This document shows positions 7,629 to 16,846 of a stretch of DNA of 64,000 nucleotides, in pieces. A program made the position numbers and the translations under genes. The stretch spans positions 434,001 to 498,000 of the forward strand of contig NZ_CP038143.1 of assembly GCF_006542375.1 (NCBI RefSeq). The letters are read 5' to 3'. A model generated the notes under the pieces. The model was not told where the DNA came from. It did not search any database and worked only from the letters and a program-made list of their open reading frames with translations. This stretch comes from Oecophyllibacter saccharovorans. Lineage in GTDB: Bacteria > Pseudomonadota > Alphaproteobacteria > Acetobacterales > Acetobacteraceae. Each line of letters opens with the position of its first letter. The stretch's first letter is position 1.

Positions 7629-10019
7629 TCAGTAATCCAGCGTCAACCGCCCGATAAAGGCCCGTCCGGGTGCCGGGGTAACGCGATTGACAAAGAGGCT
7701 GCCGTAATTGAGGTGGTTGGCGAGATTGTAGCCGTTGAGGGAAAGGCGCCAGTGGCGGCTGATCCGGTGCTCGATCATGGCATCGAACTCCACATTGGCC
7801 GGCACGCGGGCCGTATTGGCCAGGTCCAGCCAAACCCGCTGCCTCCAGGTCACCCCGCCGCCGACCATCACATTCCAGGGCGTGTTGGGCCACAACCTGT
7901 AAGCCGTCCAGAGCGTGGCCTGATTATGCGGCACATACTGCATCATCTTGCCGATCTGGTTGGGAGACTGCGACTTCAGGGTACGGGGATCATACAGGGC
8001 GTAAGTTGCTGAAATGTTCCAGTTTCGTGTCGGGTTGCCGCTGACTGAAAGTTCCAGCCCCTGGTTGCGTTGCGTGGCGCCTGTGCTGATGGTCTGCCCC
8101 GTTGCCGGATCAGCGCTCAGAGCGTTGTCCTTGGTCAGGCGGAAGAGTGAGGCCGTAAAGCCCATGCGGTCATGAAAAGCGCTGATCTTGGCGCCGAGTT
8201 CAAACAGGGTGGCGTGTTCCGGCTTGTTGATCAGCTGACCGGGCGGGCGGATCGGCACAGCGCCGCTGGTCACGTACATGCCGGTCGGGGTGGTTGAAGT
8301 GGCATAGGTGAAGTAGTAGGTCTGCCGCGCGGTCGGCATGTACATGAGACTGGCTGTCGGGTTGATGACGTTGGTGGTGTTGTTGAAATGCCTGTTGGGG
8401 TCAGCCGGGTTGCCGCCGGTGGCATTGTAGCCGGTCTGCCAACGGTCCCAGCGGAAACCGCCTTTCAGCGACCAGGCCTGCGTGAACCAGATCTGGTCAT
8501 ACAGGAAAATCCCCGCATCGAAGGCATAACCGGAACTGTCGGCTTTCTGGCCCAGGCCGGGCAGATTGACGAGATTCCTCCAGCCCCGTGCGCTGTCACC
8601 CCGCACTTTGACAAGCGGGCCGACATCCGCATCAGGGTGGAGCAGATTGGCGGCCGGAATGGGCGTGAGAAACGTGTATTGGTGACGCTGATCATGCACG
8701 TATTCAATGTCAAAGCCGCCAACCAGCTGGTGGCGCAGCGGACCGGTGCGGAAATCGTAAACTGTCGAGGCGACGTCCTGAAAAGACCAGCTATCCTGCT
8801 TGTAGGGCTGCGGCGCGCCTCCCACATTCTTGCCTGGCCCTCCCCCGCCCGTCGCCCGGCTGACCCAGCCGTCTTGCGGCTCTCCCGCCAGGAGCGCTCT
8901 GGCGCAGGCTGCATCACAGGCGGCCTTTGAGGCCTCGAAGTCACGCCCGTATTCCCCGAAGCGCAAATCATTGTGGAAGACCAGATGATCATTGAAACGG
9001 TGCTTGAGACGCACTGTTTCCATCGTGTCCTGCGTGCGGTCGTGATCCTGGTCCTTGCCGTACCAGTTGGAACGCGGAATGCCCATCTGCGTGACAGGAC
9101 GACCTATATGGTCCGCTCCCGGCACGACCGGAACGCCGTAATCAGGCTTCCCGTCACCTGACTGGTGCATGATCTGCAGCAGCAGGGTCGTGTCTGTACC
9201 CAAACCGAAGGCCAGAGAAGGCGCGATGCCCCAGCGGTGGGAAAAAACCTTGTCACGTCCCACCACATTGTTGGAATTGGCCACGCCTTCGACCCGGAAG
9301 GCGGAGGTGTCGCTCAGTTGCCGGTTGACGTCCACCATGCCACGAAAATACATAGCTGACCCGCCGTCGAAATCAACATGTTCCCTGTTGTTCAGCTGCG
9401 GCGTCTTCGTAACGATATTGATGGCCCCGCCCGTGGTGCCATTGCCGAATATTTCAGAAGACGGACCCTTGATGACATTGACAGCCTCATAGTTGAAGCT
9501 GTCACGCGTATAGACCCCGAAATCCCGCAGGCCGTCCTCGTAAATATCGTTCTGGGCAGCGAATCCGCGGATGAGAAACTGATCCCCGCTCAGTCCGCCT
9601 GCCCCTTCACCCACCGATGAGGTGATACCGGGAACGTTCTTGAGCGCCTGATCGAGCGAACGGACATTCTCCTGCACCATTAGGGCATGGGGAATGACGT
9701 CGATCGTGCGGGGGGTATGGAGGATATCCTGCGGCAGGCGGCCCCCCACATCATTGCCTGCCCCCAGAGTGTTGAACGGATGCGCCGTCACATGAATCTG
9801 CTCAACGCCGCGTGCCTCCATATTATGGGAAGCATTGTGAGCAGCAGCCCCTGCCTGCGTTCCTGCAACACCCTCCTCACCTGCTTGCGGATGCGCCCGG
9901 GCAATGCTCTGAGAGGCCGGAGCTGGCGGCTCTGCTGCGAAAGCACCGAAACCAGCCGTGCCACTGAAGGAGAGAACAGCTGAGACTGGCTTCAGACACC
10001 GGCGGATGCAGGAACTCAT
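7629..10019 (-). CDS. TonB-dependent siderophore receptor (Fiu-like)
   Basis: 796 residues, outer membrane. Signal peptide at about 1-29 ending AFAAEP. The plug domain has PRTIDVIPHALMVQENVRSLD and the siderophore-receptor segment FLIRGFAAQNDIYEDGLRD, then IKGPSSEIFGNGTTGG. The C-terminal beta-barrel ends GRAFIGRLTLDY with the terminal aromatic. Plug sequence and the neighbouring PiuC gene resemble the catecholate receptor Fiu/PiuA group, but substrate cannot be proven. A near-perfect Fur palindrome lies 65-80 bases upstream of the start. Confidence 0.95.
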   Translation of the reverse strand: MSSCIRRCLKPVSAVLSFSGTAGFGAFAAEPPAPASQSIARAHPQAGEEGVAGTQAGAAAHNASHNMEARGVEQIHVTAHPFNTLGAGNDVGGRLPQDILHTPRTIDVIPHALMVQENVRSLDQALKNVPGITSSVGEGAGGLSGDQFLIRGFAAQNDIYEDGLRDFGVYTRDSFNYEAVNVIKGPSSEIFGNGTTGGAINIVTKTPQLNNREHVDFDGGSAMYFRGMVDVNRQLSDTSAFRVEGVANSNNVVGRDKVFSHRWGIAPSLAFGLGTDTTLLLQIMHQSGDGKPDYGVPVVPGADHIGRPVTQMGIPRSNWYGKDQDHDRTQDTMETVRLKHRFNDHLVFHNDLRFGEYGRDFEASKAACDAACARALLAGEPQDGWVSRATGGGGPGKNVGGAPQPYKQDSWSFQDVASTVYDFRTGPLRHQLVGGFDIEYVHDQRHQYTFLTPIPAANLLHPDADVGPLVKVRGDSARGWRNLVNLPGLGQKADSSGYAFDAGIFLYDQIWFTQAWSLKGGFRWDRWQTGYNATGGNPADPNRHFNNTTNVINPTASLMYMPTARQTYYFTYATSTTPTGMYVTSGAVPIRPPGQLINKPEHATLFELGAKISAFHDRMGFTASLFRLTKDNALSADPATGQTISTGATQRNQGLELSVSGNPTRNWNISATYALYDPRTLKSQSPNQIGKMMQYVPHNQATLWTAYRLWPNTPWNVMVGGGVTWRQRVWLDLANTARVPANVEFDAMIEHRISRHWRLSLNGYNLANHLNYGSLFVNRVTPAPGRAFIGRLTLDY

Positions 10020-10083
10020 ACAGACTCCGAAGGGGAAGACACCCCCAGGAGGGGTGGAATAAGAGAAAGCCCCTTCAGTTAAA

Positions 10084-10104
10084 TGAGAATTATTCTCATT
10101 ATCA
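10084..10104. promoter_or_regulatory. Fur-type operator
   Basis: A perfect 15-base palindrome TGAGAATTATTCTCA (10084-10098) continues into TTATCA, closely matching the Fur box pattern of GATAAT-like hexamers. It sits 65 bases upstream of the receptor start and is the obvious site for iron repression of the receptor-piuC unit. It is also the only strongly AT-rich patch in this intergenic region. Confidence 0.85.
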
Positions 10105-10226
10105 ACGTATAAGCTGACAGAAATATCCTGTCACACCTTCCTCCATGATCGTTATTTCCTGAGGTCGTGTACAGATGCCAGCTTCTGCATCGCTCTCTTC
10201 TTCCTGGGGAAAAGGAGATTTTCCCG

Positions 10227-11222
10227 CTAGACCGCCCGCCCCAGACGCGCCAGATGGCGCTGACACAGCAGAATGTCAGGTGCGCCGCTCTGTTTGCAGG
10301 CCAGCTCCAGCGCCTGGGTGGCGGCGGCAGCGCGTTGCAACCCCTCTCCAGACCAGCGCTCCAGAGCCCGCAGAAACATTTCCCTGCGGCGGAAGAAAAC
10401 CGGCGGACGCAGCGCACTTATCGCCTCCTGCCGTGACTGGCCGGCCTGAACATGCAGCGAGGCCAGCTGCAACCGCTCCAGAACATTCAGCACGACACGG
10501 GTAAAGGCAATGGGCGAAGCGCCATCAGCAAAAGCGCGCTCAAGGGCCTGGTCGGCACGCTCGCGCTGACCTGCCAGTGCGGCATAAACCGCTTCCTCCA
10601 TCGTGCTGCCAGCCGAATCACCGATGCAGTTGCGAACGTCTTCCAGCTCCAGCTGCTCGCCCGGCCGCCCGTAAAGGGAGAGCTTTTCAAGTTCTCCGCG
10701 CACCAGGCTCCGGTCTGAGCCGAGATGGGCCAAAAGCCAGGTCATGGCCTCACGCGAAAGACTGATTTTTTCCTGCGCCAGGGCCGAGGAAATAGTCTGG
10801 GAAAGGGCACGGCCTTCTTCGGGGTAACAACCGATCGCCGCGACAGCTTTGTTTTTTTCAGCAAAACTTCGCAGCTTGGACCGCGGCGTCAGCCCGGCCG
10901 CTTCCAGGATGATCAAGGTATCGCTTTCGCCCTTGAGAACACGTTCAAGTTGGGGGACCAGAGAATCCTGCGCTTCACGAACCCACACTACCCGCCGCCC
11001 ACCCGTCAGTGACAGGGCGGTCGCCTCCTCTTCCAACCGGTTCTGTTCCTCGCCTTCAAGACACGCCACACGGAAAGGGTCCTTCAGGTCACCCGCCACA
11101 CTTCGCGCTGCCTGTTGCGCCCGTTCACGGATCAGACCGCTGTCTTCCCCGTAAAGAAGCAGGCCCCGCCATGAACCGACCTCGCCCAGAACCCGCCCGA
11201 CATTCCGTGTTTCGATTTTCAT
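10227..11222 (-). CDS. holA: DNA polymerase III subunit delta
   Basis: 331 residues, the clamp-loader subunit that opens the beta clamp. The N-terminal motif LLLYGEDSGLIRERAQQ, the central FAEKNKAVAAIGCYPEEG and LLAHLGSDRSLVRGELEKL are typical of HolA. The C-terminal domain ends with an Arg-rich helix. It follows lptE by 12 bases on the same strand within the common alphaproteobacterial leuS-lptE-holA run. Confidence 0.95.
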   Translation of the reverse strand: MKIETRNVGRVLGEVGSWRGLLLYGEDSGLIRERAQQAARSVAGDLKDPFRVACLEGEEQNRLEEEATALSLTGGRRVVWVREAQDSLVPQLERVLKGESDTLIILEAAGLTPRSKLRSFAEKNKAVAAIGCYPEEGRALSQTISSALAQEKISLSREAMTWLLAHLGSDRSLVRGELEKLSLYGRPGEQLELEDVRNCIGDSAGSTMEEAVYAALAGQRERADQALERAFADGASPIAFTRVVLNVLERLQLASLHVQAGQSRQEAISALRPPVFFRRREMFLRALERWSGEGLQRAAAATQALELACKQSGAPDILLCQRHLARLGRAV

Positions 11223-11234
11223 GTCCCAGGCGCC

Positions 11235-12173
11235 TTACTGACTGCCCGGCCCTTCAGGCAGCCCGTCCGGCCCCGCATTGTAAGCACCATCCGGCATGGC
11301 ACCGGAATCAGCACTGCTTCCCCGGGGTTGGCCGGAAGGGCCGTTTCTGTTCCCGCCTGTAGTGCCGTTTCCAAGCGGATGGCCAGGCGTGCCGGCCGGG
11401 CCACCGGTGTCGATATCAGGCATGGCGGTCAGGGTAGCATCGGTCGATTGACCGGATGTGCGCCCGGTTGCAGCAGCGGGGAAGCCGTCTGCGCCAAGCT
11501 GCTGATAGCGTGCCCCACCACTGCCTGTATCTGCCGCATTGAGATACATTTCAGGATGCGCGGTATCGATGGCGCCAAGCGACTGATGGGAGCGGAACCA
11601 GATCGCCACCTGTTCGCTGATCTGGTGGGCGAGGTTTTTTGCCACGCGTTCCGTCCCGGTCTCGGCATTCAGCGTCTGGGCGAAGGTCTGGTCGATCAGG
11701 GGGTTGAAGCCATCAAGCGTGGAGGTATGGCCCTGCGCCAGCAACTTCGGATGCACGCCGACCGTGAAAAGCTGCCAATTGGCCGTCCCCAGCATCCGCA
11801 TGCGGCCTGACGTGTTGTCCTCATGGATGTCAATCGCTTCGAAGGAAACATTGCCCCAGGCATTGAGGGTATAGCCGCTGGGCGGGGCCGAGCTGGGGCC
11901 AGCCATTTCCTGCTGCAGGCCAAGCCGCAGGACCTGGCCGAAACGCCCGCCCCCCGTATTGGCGACAAACACGTTCTGCATCTGGGCTGAAACGGTTGAG
12001 TTAGTCCCGCGCGCATGGCCGTAAAGCGGTTTGAATCCACATCCCCCCAGCGGAATGCAGACCAGACTGACGCTTGCCAGACCAAGAGCGCGCAGCATCC
12101 GCAGCAGATCCCCTGAAACAGACAGGTGAGGCCGGTTTCCGGCCTGGTTTCCAGCTGTCCGACTGCGTTTCAT
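11235..12173 (-). CDS. lptE: LPS assembly lipoprotein LptE
   Basis: About 312 residues. The lipoprotein signal ends in LGGC followed by GFKPLYG, the standard LptE opening. LptE plugs the LptD translocon in the outer membrane. The first 190 or so residues align with usual LptE features (EDNTSGRMRMLGTANWQL, READ-like helices before IWFRSHQ). The remaining 100 residues form a Gly/Pro/Asn/Ser-rich low-complexity tail not expected in the family. Start chosen at 12173 because the longer frame runs into leuS. It sits between leuS (40-base gap) and holA. Confidence 0.9.
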   Translation of the reverse strand: MKRSRTAGNQAGNRPHLSVSGDLLRMLRALGLASVSLVCIPLGGCGFKPLYGHARGTNSTVSAQMQNVFVANTGGGRFGQVLRLGLQQEMAGPSSAPPSGYTLNAWGNVSFEAIDIHEDNTSGRMRMLGTANWQLFTVGVHPKLLAQGHTSTLDGFNPLIDQTFAQTLNAETGTERVAKNLAHQISEQVAIWFRSHQSLGAIDTAHPEMYLNAADTGSGGARYQQLGADGFPAAATGRTSGQSTDATLTAMPDIDTGGPAGTPGHPLGNGTTGGNRNGPSGQPRGSSADSGAMPDGAYNAGPDGLPEGPGSQ

Positions 12174-12213
12174 CTCGCCTTCCCCTTCCCTGCCGCCCTT
12201 CGGTCGCTGCCTG

Positions 12214-14886
12214 TCAGCCTTTGACGACGAAATTGATGATGCGGCCCGGCACATAGATCTCCTTGACGATGGTTTTCCCCGCCAGTGCACGCGCAACGTT
12301 CGGCTCTGCCCGGGCCAGGGCCAGCACTTCATCACGCGGCAGGTCTGGCGGGCAGGAGATCGTGCCACGCAGTTTGCCCAGCACCTGCACGCCAAGCGTG
12401 ACGCTGGTCTGAGCCAGCAGGGCGTCCTGGGCCTCCGGCCAGGGGCGTTCAACCACCATGGGACCGTCCGGCTCCAGCACGGCCATCAGCTCTTCGCCCA
12501 GATGCGGCATCATCGGCGCAACCAGCTGCGCCAGCACGGTGGCTGCCTCACGGCGCGCAGCCGGCAGACCGTCGCCTTCCTTTTTCTCCGCCTCACCCAG
12601 CGCGGAAGCGAGCTCATGCAGGCGCGCCACAGCCACGTTGGGGCTGAAGCCTTCCAGCGCCTCGGTCACCGCGGCAATCGTGCGGTGCGTGGCACGGCGC
12701 AGCTCTTCGCCTGCCGGGCCGTGCGCGTTCTGCAGGCCGTCACGTTCCGCCACCGAACGCGTCAGGCGGTAGAGGCGCTGCATGAAACGCGCCGCTGCTG
12801 CCACGCCGGCTGCGGTCCACTCCATGTCACGCTCGGGCGGACTGTCGGAGAGGACAAACCAGCGCGCGGTATCAGCCCCGTAACGTTCGATGATCTCCAC
12901 GGGCGAAACGGTATTACGCTTTGATTTGGACATTTTCTCGGAACGCCCGACCCTGACAGGCGCGCCACTGTCCTTGCGCACGACTGTCCCGTCGCGCTTT
13001 TCGACCTCTTCCGGATAAAGCCACTGCTCACCGTCGCGGTAGCTTTCATGGGTGACCATCCCCTGCGTGAACAGCCCGCTGAAGGGTTCGTCCACATCGA
13101 CATGACCGGTTTCATGCATGGCACGCGTAAAGAAGCGCGCATAGAGAAGGTGCAGGATGGCATGCTCGATCCCGCCGATATACTGGTCAACGGGCAGCCA
13201 CCCATTGGCTGCGGCAGGCACGGTCGGCGTCGGTGCATGGGGGCTGGTGAAGCGTGCGAAATACCAGGAACTGTCCACAAAGGTATCGAACGTATCGGTT
13301 TCCCGGCGCGCAGGCTGGTCACATTGCGGGCAGGTGACGTGCTTCCAGGTCGGGTGGTGGTCAAGCGGATTGCCGGGCCGATCGAAGCTCACATCCTGGG
13401 GGAGTTCGACCGGCAGCTGATCTTCAGGTACCGGCACCGCCCCGCAGGTCTCACAGTAGATGATCGGGATCGGACAGCCCCAGTAACGCTGGCGGGAAAT
13501 GCCCCAGTCGCGCAGGCGCCAGTTGGTAACTGCCTCGCCGGCACCAAGCTCTTGCAGCCGTGCAATCGCCGCCTTACGCGCTTCCTTGGGCTTCATTCCA
13601 TCCAGAAAACTGGAATTGTAAAGCGTGACCGGGCCGGTCACGGCTTTATCCCCCACCTGGAAGGTCGCCGCATCCTCGCCCTTGGGCAAAAGCACCGAGG
13701 GAACAGGCAAATCATATTTCCGCGCAAAGTCCAGATCGCGCTGATCCCCGCACGGACAGGCGAACACGGCGCCCGTTCCGTATTCAGTCAGGACGAAATT
13801 GGCAATCCACACCGGCGCGGTCTGTTGGGGATTGAGCGGATTGGCCACGCGCAACCCCGTATCGAAGCCGCGCTTTTCAGCCGTGGCAACAGCTTCCTCC
13901 GAAGTGCCCATGCGGCGGCATTCCTCAGCGAAAGCGGCAATTTCCGGATTCGTTTCCGCCAGTTTCCGGGCCAGAGGATGGTCAGCAGCGATGCCGATGA
14001 AGCTCAGCCCGAACAACGTATCGGGGCGTGTCGTGAATATCTCGATATGCTGCCCTTCAGGCCCCAGCGCTGCCAGCTCGGCTGGGGGGGACTGCAACGG
14101 GAAACGGATTTTCGTGCCTTCAGATTTGCCGATCCAGCGTTCCTGCATGGTGCGAACACGTTCGGGCCAGCGTTCAAGATGTTTCAGGCCCTCAAGCAGG
14201 GGCTCGGCAAAATCCGTGATTTTCAGAAACCACTGCGAGAGAAGCCGCTTTTCGATCGGAGCACCTGAACGCCAGCCCCTGCCATCCACGACCTGCTCAT
14301 TGGCCAGAACGGTGTTGTCGACCGGGTCCCAGTTGACCGAAGCATCGCGTCGTTCCACCAGCCCTGCGCGCAGCATGTCGAGAAAGAGCTTCTGCTGCTG
14401 GCCGTAATACTCAGGCAGGCAGGTGGCGATCTCGCGCTTCCAGTCCAGCGAGAAGCCCAGGCGCTGCAAAGTTGTGCGCATGGCGGCAATGTTCTGCATG
14501 GTCCAGACGCCCGGATGCACGCCCCGCTCCCGCGCCGCGTTTTCCGCCGGCAGCCCGAAGGCATCCCATCCCATCGGATGCAGCACTGAAAAGCCGCGGG
14601 CCCGCTTGTAGCGCGCCACCACATCGCCCAGGGCGTAATTGCGCACATGGCCGACATGCAGCTGGCCGGAGGGATAAGGGAACATCTCCAGCACGTAATA
14701 TTTCGGCTTATCTGCTGGCGGCACGTCCGGCACGTCGAACACGCCGCTCTCAGCCCAGCGTTTCTGCCAGTAAGGCTCGCGCGCCTGGAAATCAAAGCTT
14801 TCCTGCTCCGCGCCCTGAGACTGCGGGGCCCCTGACTGTTTCAGCCCCTCCGGCACATGAGGGAACGAGGTAGAAGGCTTGCTCAT
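12214..14886 (-). CDS. leuS: Leucyl-tRNA synthetase
   Basis: About 890 residues, class Ia aminoacyl-tRNA synthetase that charges tRNA-Leu. HIGH-type motif [16 protein letters not shown]1 editing domain with [10 protein letters not shown], and KMSKS signature [10 protein letters not shown] are all present, followed by the anticodon-binding domain and the C-terminal LeuS domain ending [12 protein letters not shown]. The ATG for MSKPSTSF is preferred over one 15 bases upstream. First gene of the leuS-lptE-holA run. Confidence 0.97.
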   Translation of the reverse strand: MSKPSTSFPHVPEGLKQSGAPQSQGAEQESFDFQAREPYWQKRWAESGVFDVPDVPPADKPKYYVLEMFPYPSGQLHVGHVRNYALGDVVARYKRARGFSVLHPMGWDAFGLPAENAARERGVHPGVWTMQNIAAMRTTLQRLGFSLDWKREIATCLPEYYGQQQKLFLDMLRAGLVERRDASVNWDPVDNTVLANEQVVDGRGWRSGAPIEKRLLSQWFLKITDFAEPLLEGLKHLERWPERVRTMQERWIGKSEGTKIRFPLQSPPAELAALGPEGQHIEIFTTRPDTLFGLSFIGIAADHPLARKLAETNPEIAAFAEECRRMGTSEEAVATAEKRGFDTGLRVANPLNPQQTAPVWIANFVLTEYGTGAVFACPCGDQRDLDFARKYDLPVPSVLLPKGEDAATFQVGDKAVTGPVTLYNSSFLDGMKPKEARKAAIARLQELGAGEAVTNWRLRDWGISRQRYWGCPIPIIYCETCGAVPVPEDQLPVELPQDVSFDRPGNPLDHHPTWKHVTCPQCDQPARRETDTFDTFVDSSWYFARFTSPHAPTPTVPAAANGWLPVDQYIGGIEHAILHLLYARFFTRAMHETGHVDVDEPFSGLFTQGMVTHESYRDGEQWLYPEEVEKRDGTVVRKDSGAPVRVGRSEKMSKSKRNTVSPVEIIERYGADTARWFVLSDSPPERDMEWTAAGVAAAARFMQRLYRLTRSVAERDGLQNAHGPAGEELRRATHRTIAAVTEALEGFSPNVAVARLHELASALGEAEKKEGDGLPAARREAATVLAQLVAPMMPHLGEELMAVLEPDGPMVVERPWPEAQDALLAQTSVTLGVQVLGKLRGTISCPPDLPRDEVLALARAEPNVARALAGKTIVKEIYVPGRIINFVVKG

Positions 14887-15015
14887 AAAAACGCGTCGCA
14901 TCCGTCAGCGAAGGGAAAAACCGGAAACAGAGCAAACCGAAGACCATCTGTCCCTTCAGCCGCCAGGCGGCGGTCTTTCAGAAAGGGAAACGGTGCCTGC
15001 TCCGGAAAAGCGGGG

Positions 15016-15609
15016 TTATTTGCCGGCCTTGTTCTCAGCACGCAGCTGGCGAGCGCGTTCAAGAATGCGCGCCGTGATGTCAGACACGGTGGTGGGGGCT
15101 ACCGGCGTATCCTCCCACTCCCCGCTCTTTGTGCGCACCTGACGGAAAATCACCACCCGCAATGCATCGGAACGCAGCTGACGGTCCAGAATATAGGCGG
15201 CAATCTTGAACCGCTCTCCCTGCGTGCCCGGGGGTTCATACCAGTCGGTCAGGATCACGCCGCCCTGTGCGTCGGCAGAGGCCAGCGGCATGAAGGAAAG
15301 CGTGTCAATCGCGCCGCGCCACAGATAGGCATTCACCCCGCCGCGCAGCTGGTCACTGCCGCCCTGCGCGCCGCGGTCAATGCCGAGCAGGTGATTGCGC
15401 GGCTTGGTCAGGGAGGAAGGATCGCGCCCGCCGCCGCAGCCCTGCAGACTGCCCAGCACAACAGTGCTGAACAGAACCAGCCCCGCCAGACGCCCCACCT
15501 GCAGCAGGCTGCCACGCCATGACCCGACCTGCCGGTCCGGTGAGTGAAACGGAAGGAAGCGGGCCAGTCGGACCGGCGATTGCCGGAACATCAAAAACTG
15601 CTGAGACAT
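15016..15609 (-). CDS. DUF3576 lipoprotein
   Basis: 197 residues. A long basic N-terminus (about 35 residues) precedes a hydrophobic stretch and a lipobox-like LQGCGGG near residue 58. The conserved domain contains VNAYLWRGAIDTLSFMPLASADAQGGVILTDWY and VRTKSGEWEDTPVAPTTVSDIT-type motifs (quoted in part) of the alphaproteobacterial DUF3576 family, which commonly sits next to leuS. Function unknown; probably a periplasmic or outer-membrane-linked lipoprotein. A later start (for example near MFRQSP) is possible. Confidence 0.85.
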   Translation of the reverse strand: MSQQFLMFRQSPVRLARFLPFHSPDRQVGSWRGSLLQVGRLAGLVLFSTVVLGSLQGCGGGRDPSSLTKPRNHLLGIDRGAQGGSDQLRGGVNAYLWRGAIDTLSFMPLASADAQGGVILTDWYEPPGTQGERFKIAAYILDRQLRSDALRVVIFRQVRTKSGEWEDTPVAPTTVSDITARILERARQLRAENKAGK

Positions 15610-15834
15610 GAAAATCCTGAAAGGGCGTTTCTGCAGGGCCGTGCCAGGGCCGGTTCACGAAAGCGCTCCTGGCTGGCTGTCACCGGAGACGACTGGAAAG
15701 CCTGCCAACATATCGCGCTCCCCGCCACAGGCCAACCCGTCTTTGCCTGCTTGCAGGATATTAGCACCCACCCTGCATGAGCCCTCTTCTCTCTTGTCTG
15801 CAACAGGCGGGCAGGGTAGATACATTGGTCGTGT

Positions 15835-16199
15835 GTCCACGTAGCTCAGCTGGATAGAGCACAGGATTCCTAAATCAATTGGGCGCCGTGCGCGGGAAAC
15901 CGCCGTGGTGGATTCGCTCAAATTCGGGGAAAGCTCTGGCCTCCTGGCCGTGCCGATCCCGAGCCAAGCCGGTTCCCGCTCCGACCCTGCCAGATCTCTG
16001 GAAGAGTCGCCGGGATCCGGAAGGTGTAGAGACTGAACGGGCGACACCGTCCGGAGGAGGGTTCTCCTTCTCCACGGTGAAGAGACAGTCCAGACCACGA
16101 ACTTTCCGCCCCTGCCCTTCGGGCGCAAGTGGAAAGGCGGCGAAAGCCGAAGTGGCATGAATCCTGGGGTCGAGGGTTCGAATCCCCCCGTGGACACCA
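15835..16199 (+). tRNA. tRNA-Arg(CCT), split by a group I intron
   Basis: The mature tRNA is 15835-15871 joined to 16160-16199 (77 nt with encoded CCA). Acceptor GTCCACG pairs with CGTGGAC (before discriminator A and CCA). D-arm GCTC/GAGC; anticodon stem CAGGA/TCCTG with loop TTCCTAA giving anticodon CCT (codon AGG); T-arm GAGGG-TTCGAAT-CCCCC. Without removal of the 288-base insert the anticodon arm cannot form. A terminator follows at 16236. Standard tRNA finders may miss it because of the insert. Confidence 0.95.
15872..16159 (+). ncRNA. Group I intron (probably subgroup IC3) in the tRNA-Arg anticodon loop
   Basis: A 288-nt self-splicing ribozyme candidate. The 5' exon ends with U (15871); the intron ends with the omega-G at 16159. 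Guide sequence ATTGGG (15878-15883): GGG pairs with exon CCU (P1, with the U-G wobble), ATT pairs with exon AAU (P10). P3 TCGCTC (15914-15919) with GGGCGA (16039-16044); P7 GACTG (16031-16035) with CAGTC (16086-16090); P8 CACCGT (16045-16050) with ACGGTG (16074-16079); P9 CTTTCCGC with GTGGAAAG, capped by a TTCG loop, then a GGC-GAAA-GCC hairpin. Motifs TCAAATTCGG, GAGCCAAGC and GGTGTAGAGACT match the Azoarcus tRNA-Ile intron as I recall it. No homing endonuclease frame. Confidence 0.93.
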
Positions 16200-16235
16200 A
16201 AAAAGTTTCCAGAACAGTCCATATCAGTATGAGAC

Positions 16236-16259
16236 CCGCAGAAAACTGCGGATTTTTTG
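16236..16259 (+). terminator. Terminator of the tRNA-Arg transcript
   Basis: Stem CCGCAG/CTGCGG with an AAAA loop followed by ATTTTTTG, 37 bases after the tRNA CCA end. A simple rho-independent signal. Confidence 0.85.
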
Positions 16260-16313
16260 TTGTCTCTTGTCTGAATCAGTCTAAGGGTGTCTTAGTGCAT
16301 CCAGCGCAAAGCT

Positions 16314-16375
16314 GGGTAAAATCACGGGTATCAAATCGGGTGCTGGGGATAATTACTCCCCGAATTTACCCCTGA
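16314..16375. repeat. Iterated GGGTA-type motifs downstream of tRNA-Arg
   Basis: GGGTA at 16314 and 16326 and GGGTG at 16338 are spaced exactly 12 bases, followed by GGGGAT and, inverted, TCCCC and TTACCCC. The remainder of 16200-16414 contains only the tRNA terminator and no gene. Such arrays beside a tRNA can be integrase/excisionase arm sites, so this may be a remnant of a mobile element; that is inference. Confidence 0.4.
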
Positions 16376-16414
16376 ATTTTCAAGTTCCTGATGCAACGAC
16401 GCTATCGGAATAAT

Positions 16415-16804
16415 TTACCTTGCGTCAGGATATTCCGCCTTTTTCCAGGCTTTGAGCTCATCCACCTCGATCCGTGCATCCAGCGCGCCGGGGATTTTCA
16501 GGCCCTGCAGGGCTGAAACCAGGGCGCCGACCGGGGCCAGCTCGGGATTGTAGGGCGCGGCCCAGACCAGGTCACGGGCGACACGGCGCTTTTCGGCAGG
16601 CGTGCCCTTTTCCAGCAGGTCAATCTGGCTCTGCACACCTTGAGCTCCCATGGAATCGGGGGGCGCATACAATGTGACCAGGCTGGGCGTGATGTTGACG
16701 CGCAGTTTCTGCAGCAGCACGCGCTGGCCCTTGAGGCCCTCGGCATACAGGGAAAGAACCGCGAAGACCTTCGGCGCGGCGGAAGATTTGCTGGACTGCG
16801 ACAT
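16415..16804 (-). CDS. Hypothetical protein
   Basis: 129 residues from the ATG at 16804 (an upstream TTG would add four). Predicted soluble and mildly basic; no signal peptide, transmembrane helix or known motif. It opens with a Ser/Lys-rich segment, then a beta/alpha-looking region (FAVLSLYAEGLKGQRVLLQKL) and a charged C-terminus. It lies 42 bases downstream of the next small gene on the same strand, so the two may be an operon. Codon use is like the host. Not recognised. Confidence 0.6.
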   Translation of the reverse strand: MSQSSKSSAAPKVFAVLSLYAEGLKGQRVLLQKLRVNITPSLVTLYAPPDSMGAQGVQSQIDLLEKGTPAEKRRVARDLVWAAPYNPELAPVGALVSALQGLKIPGALDARIEVDELKAWKKAEYPDAR

Positions 16805-16846
16805 GGTATCTTTCAACTTTTCAGGCTGCTCTGGCGGAGGGCGGAA

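Noticed and set aside
15872-16159. Homing endonuclease inside the intron
   Set aside because: The intron is only 288 bases and contains no LAGLIDADG, GIY-YIG or HNH frame.
15655-16222. Long overlapping frames on both strands across the tRNA-Arg locus
   Set aside because: They run through tRNA halves and the ribozyme core, have no ribosome site and no family sequence; the structured RNA explains the region.
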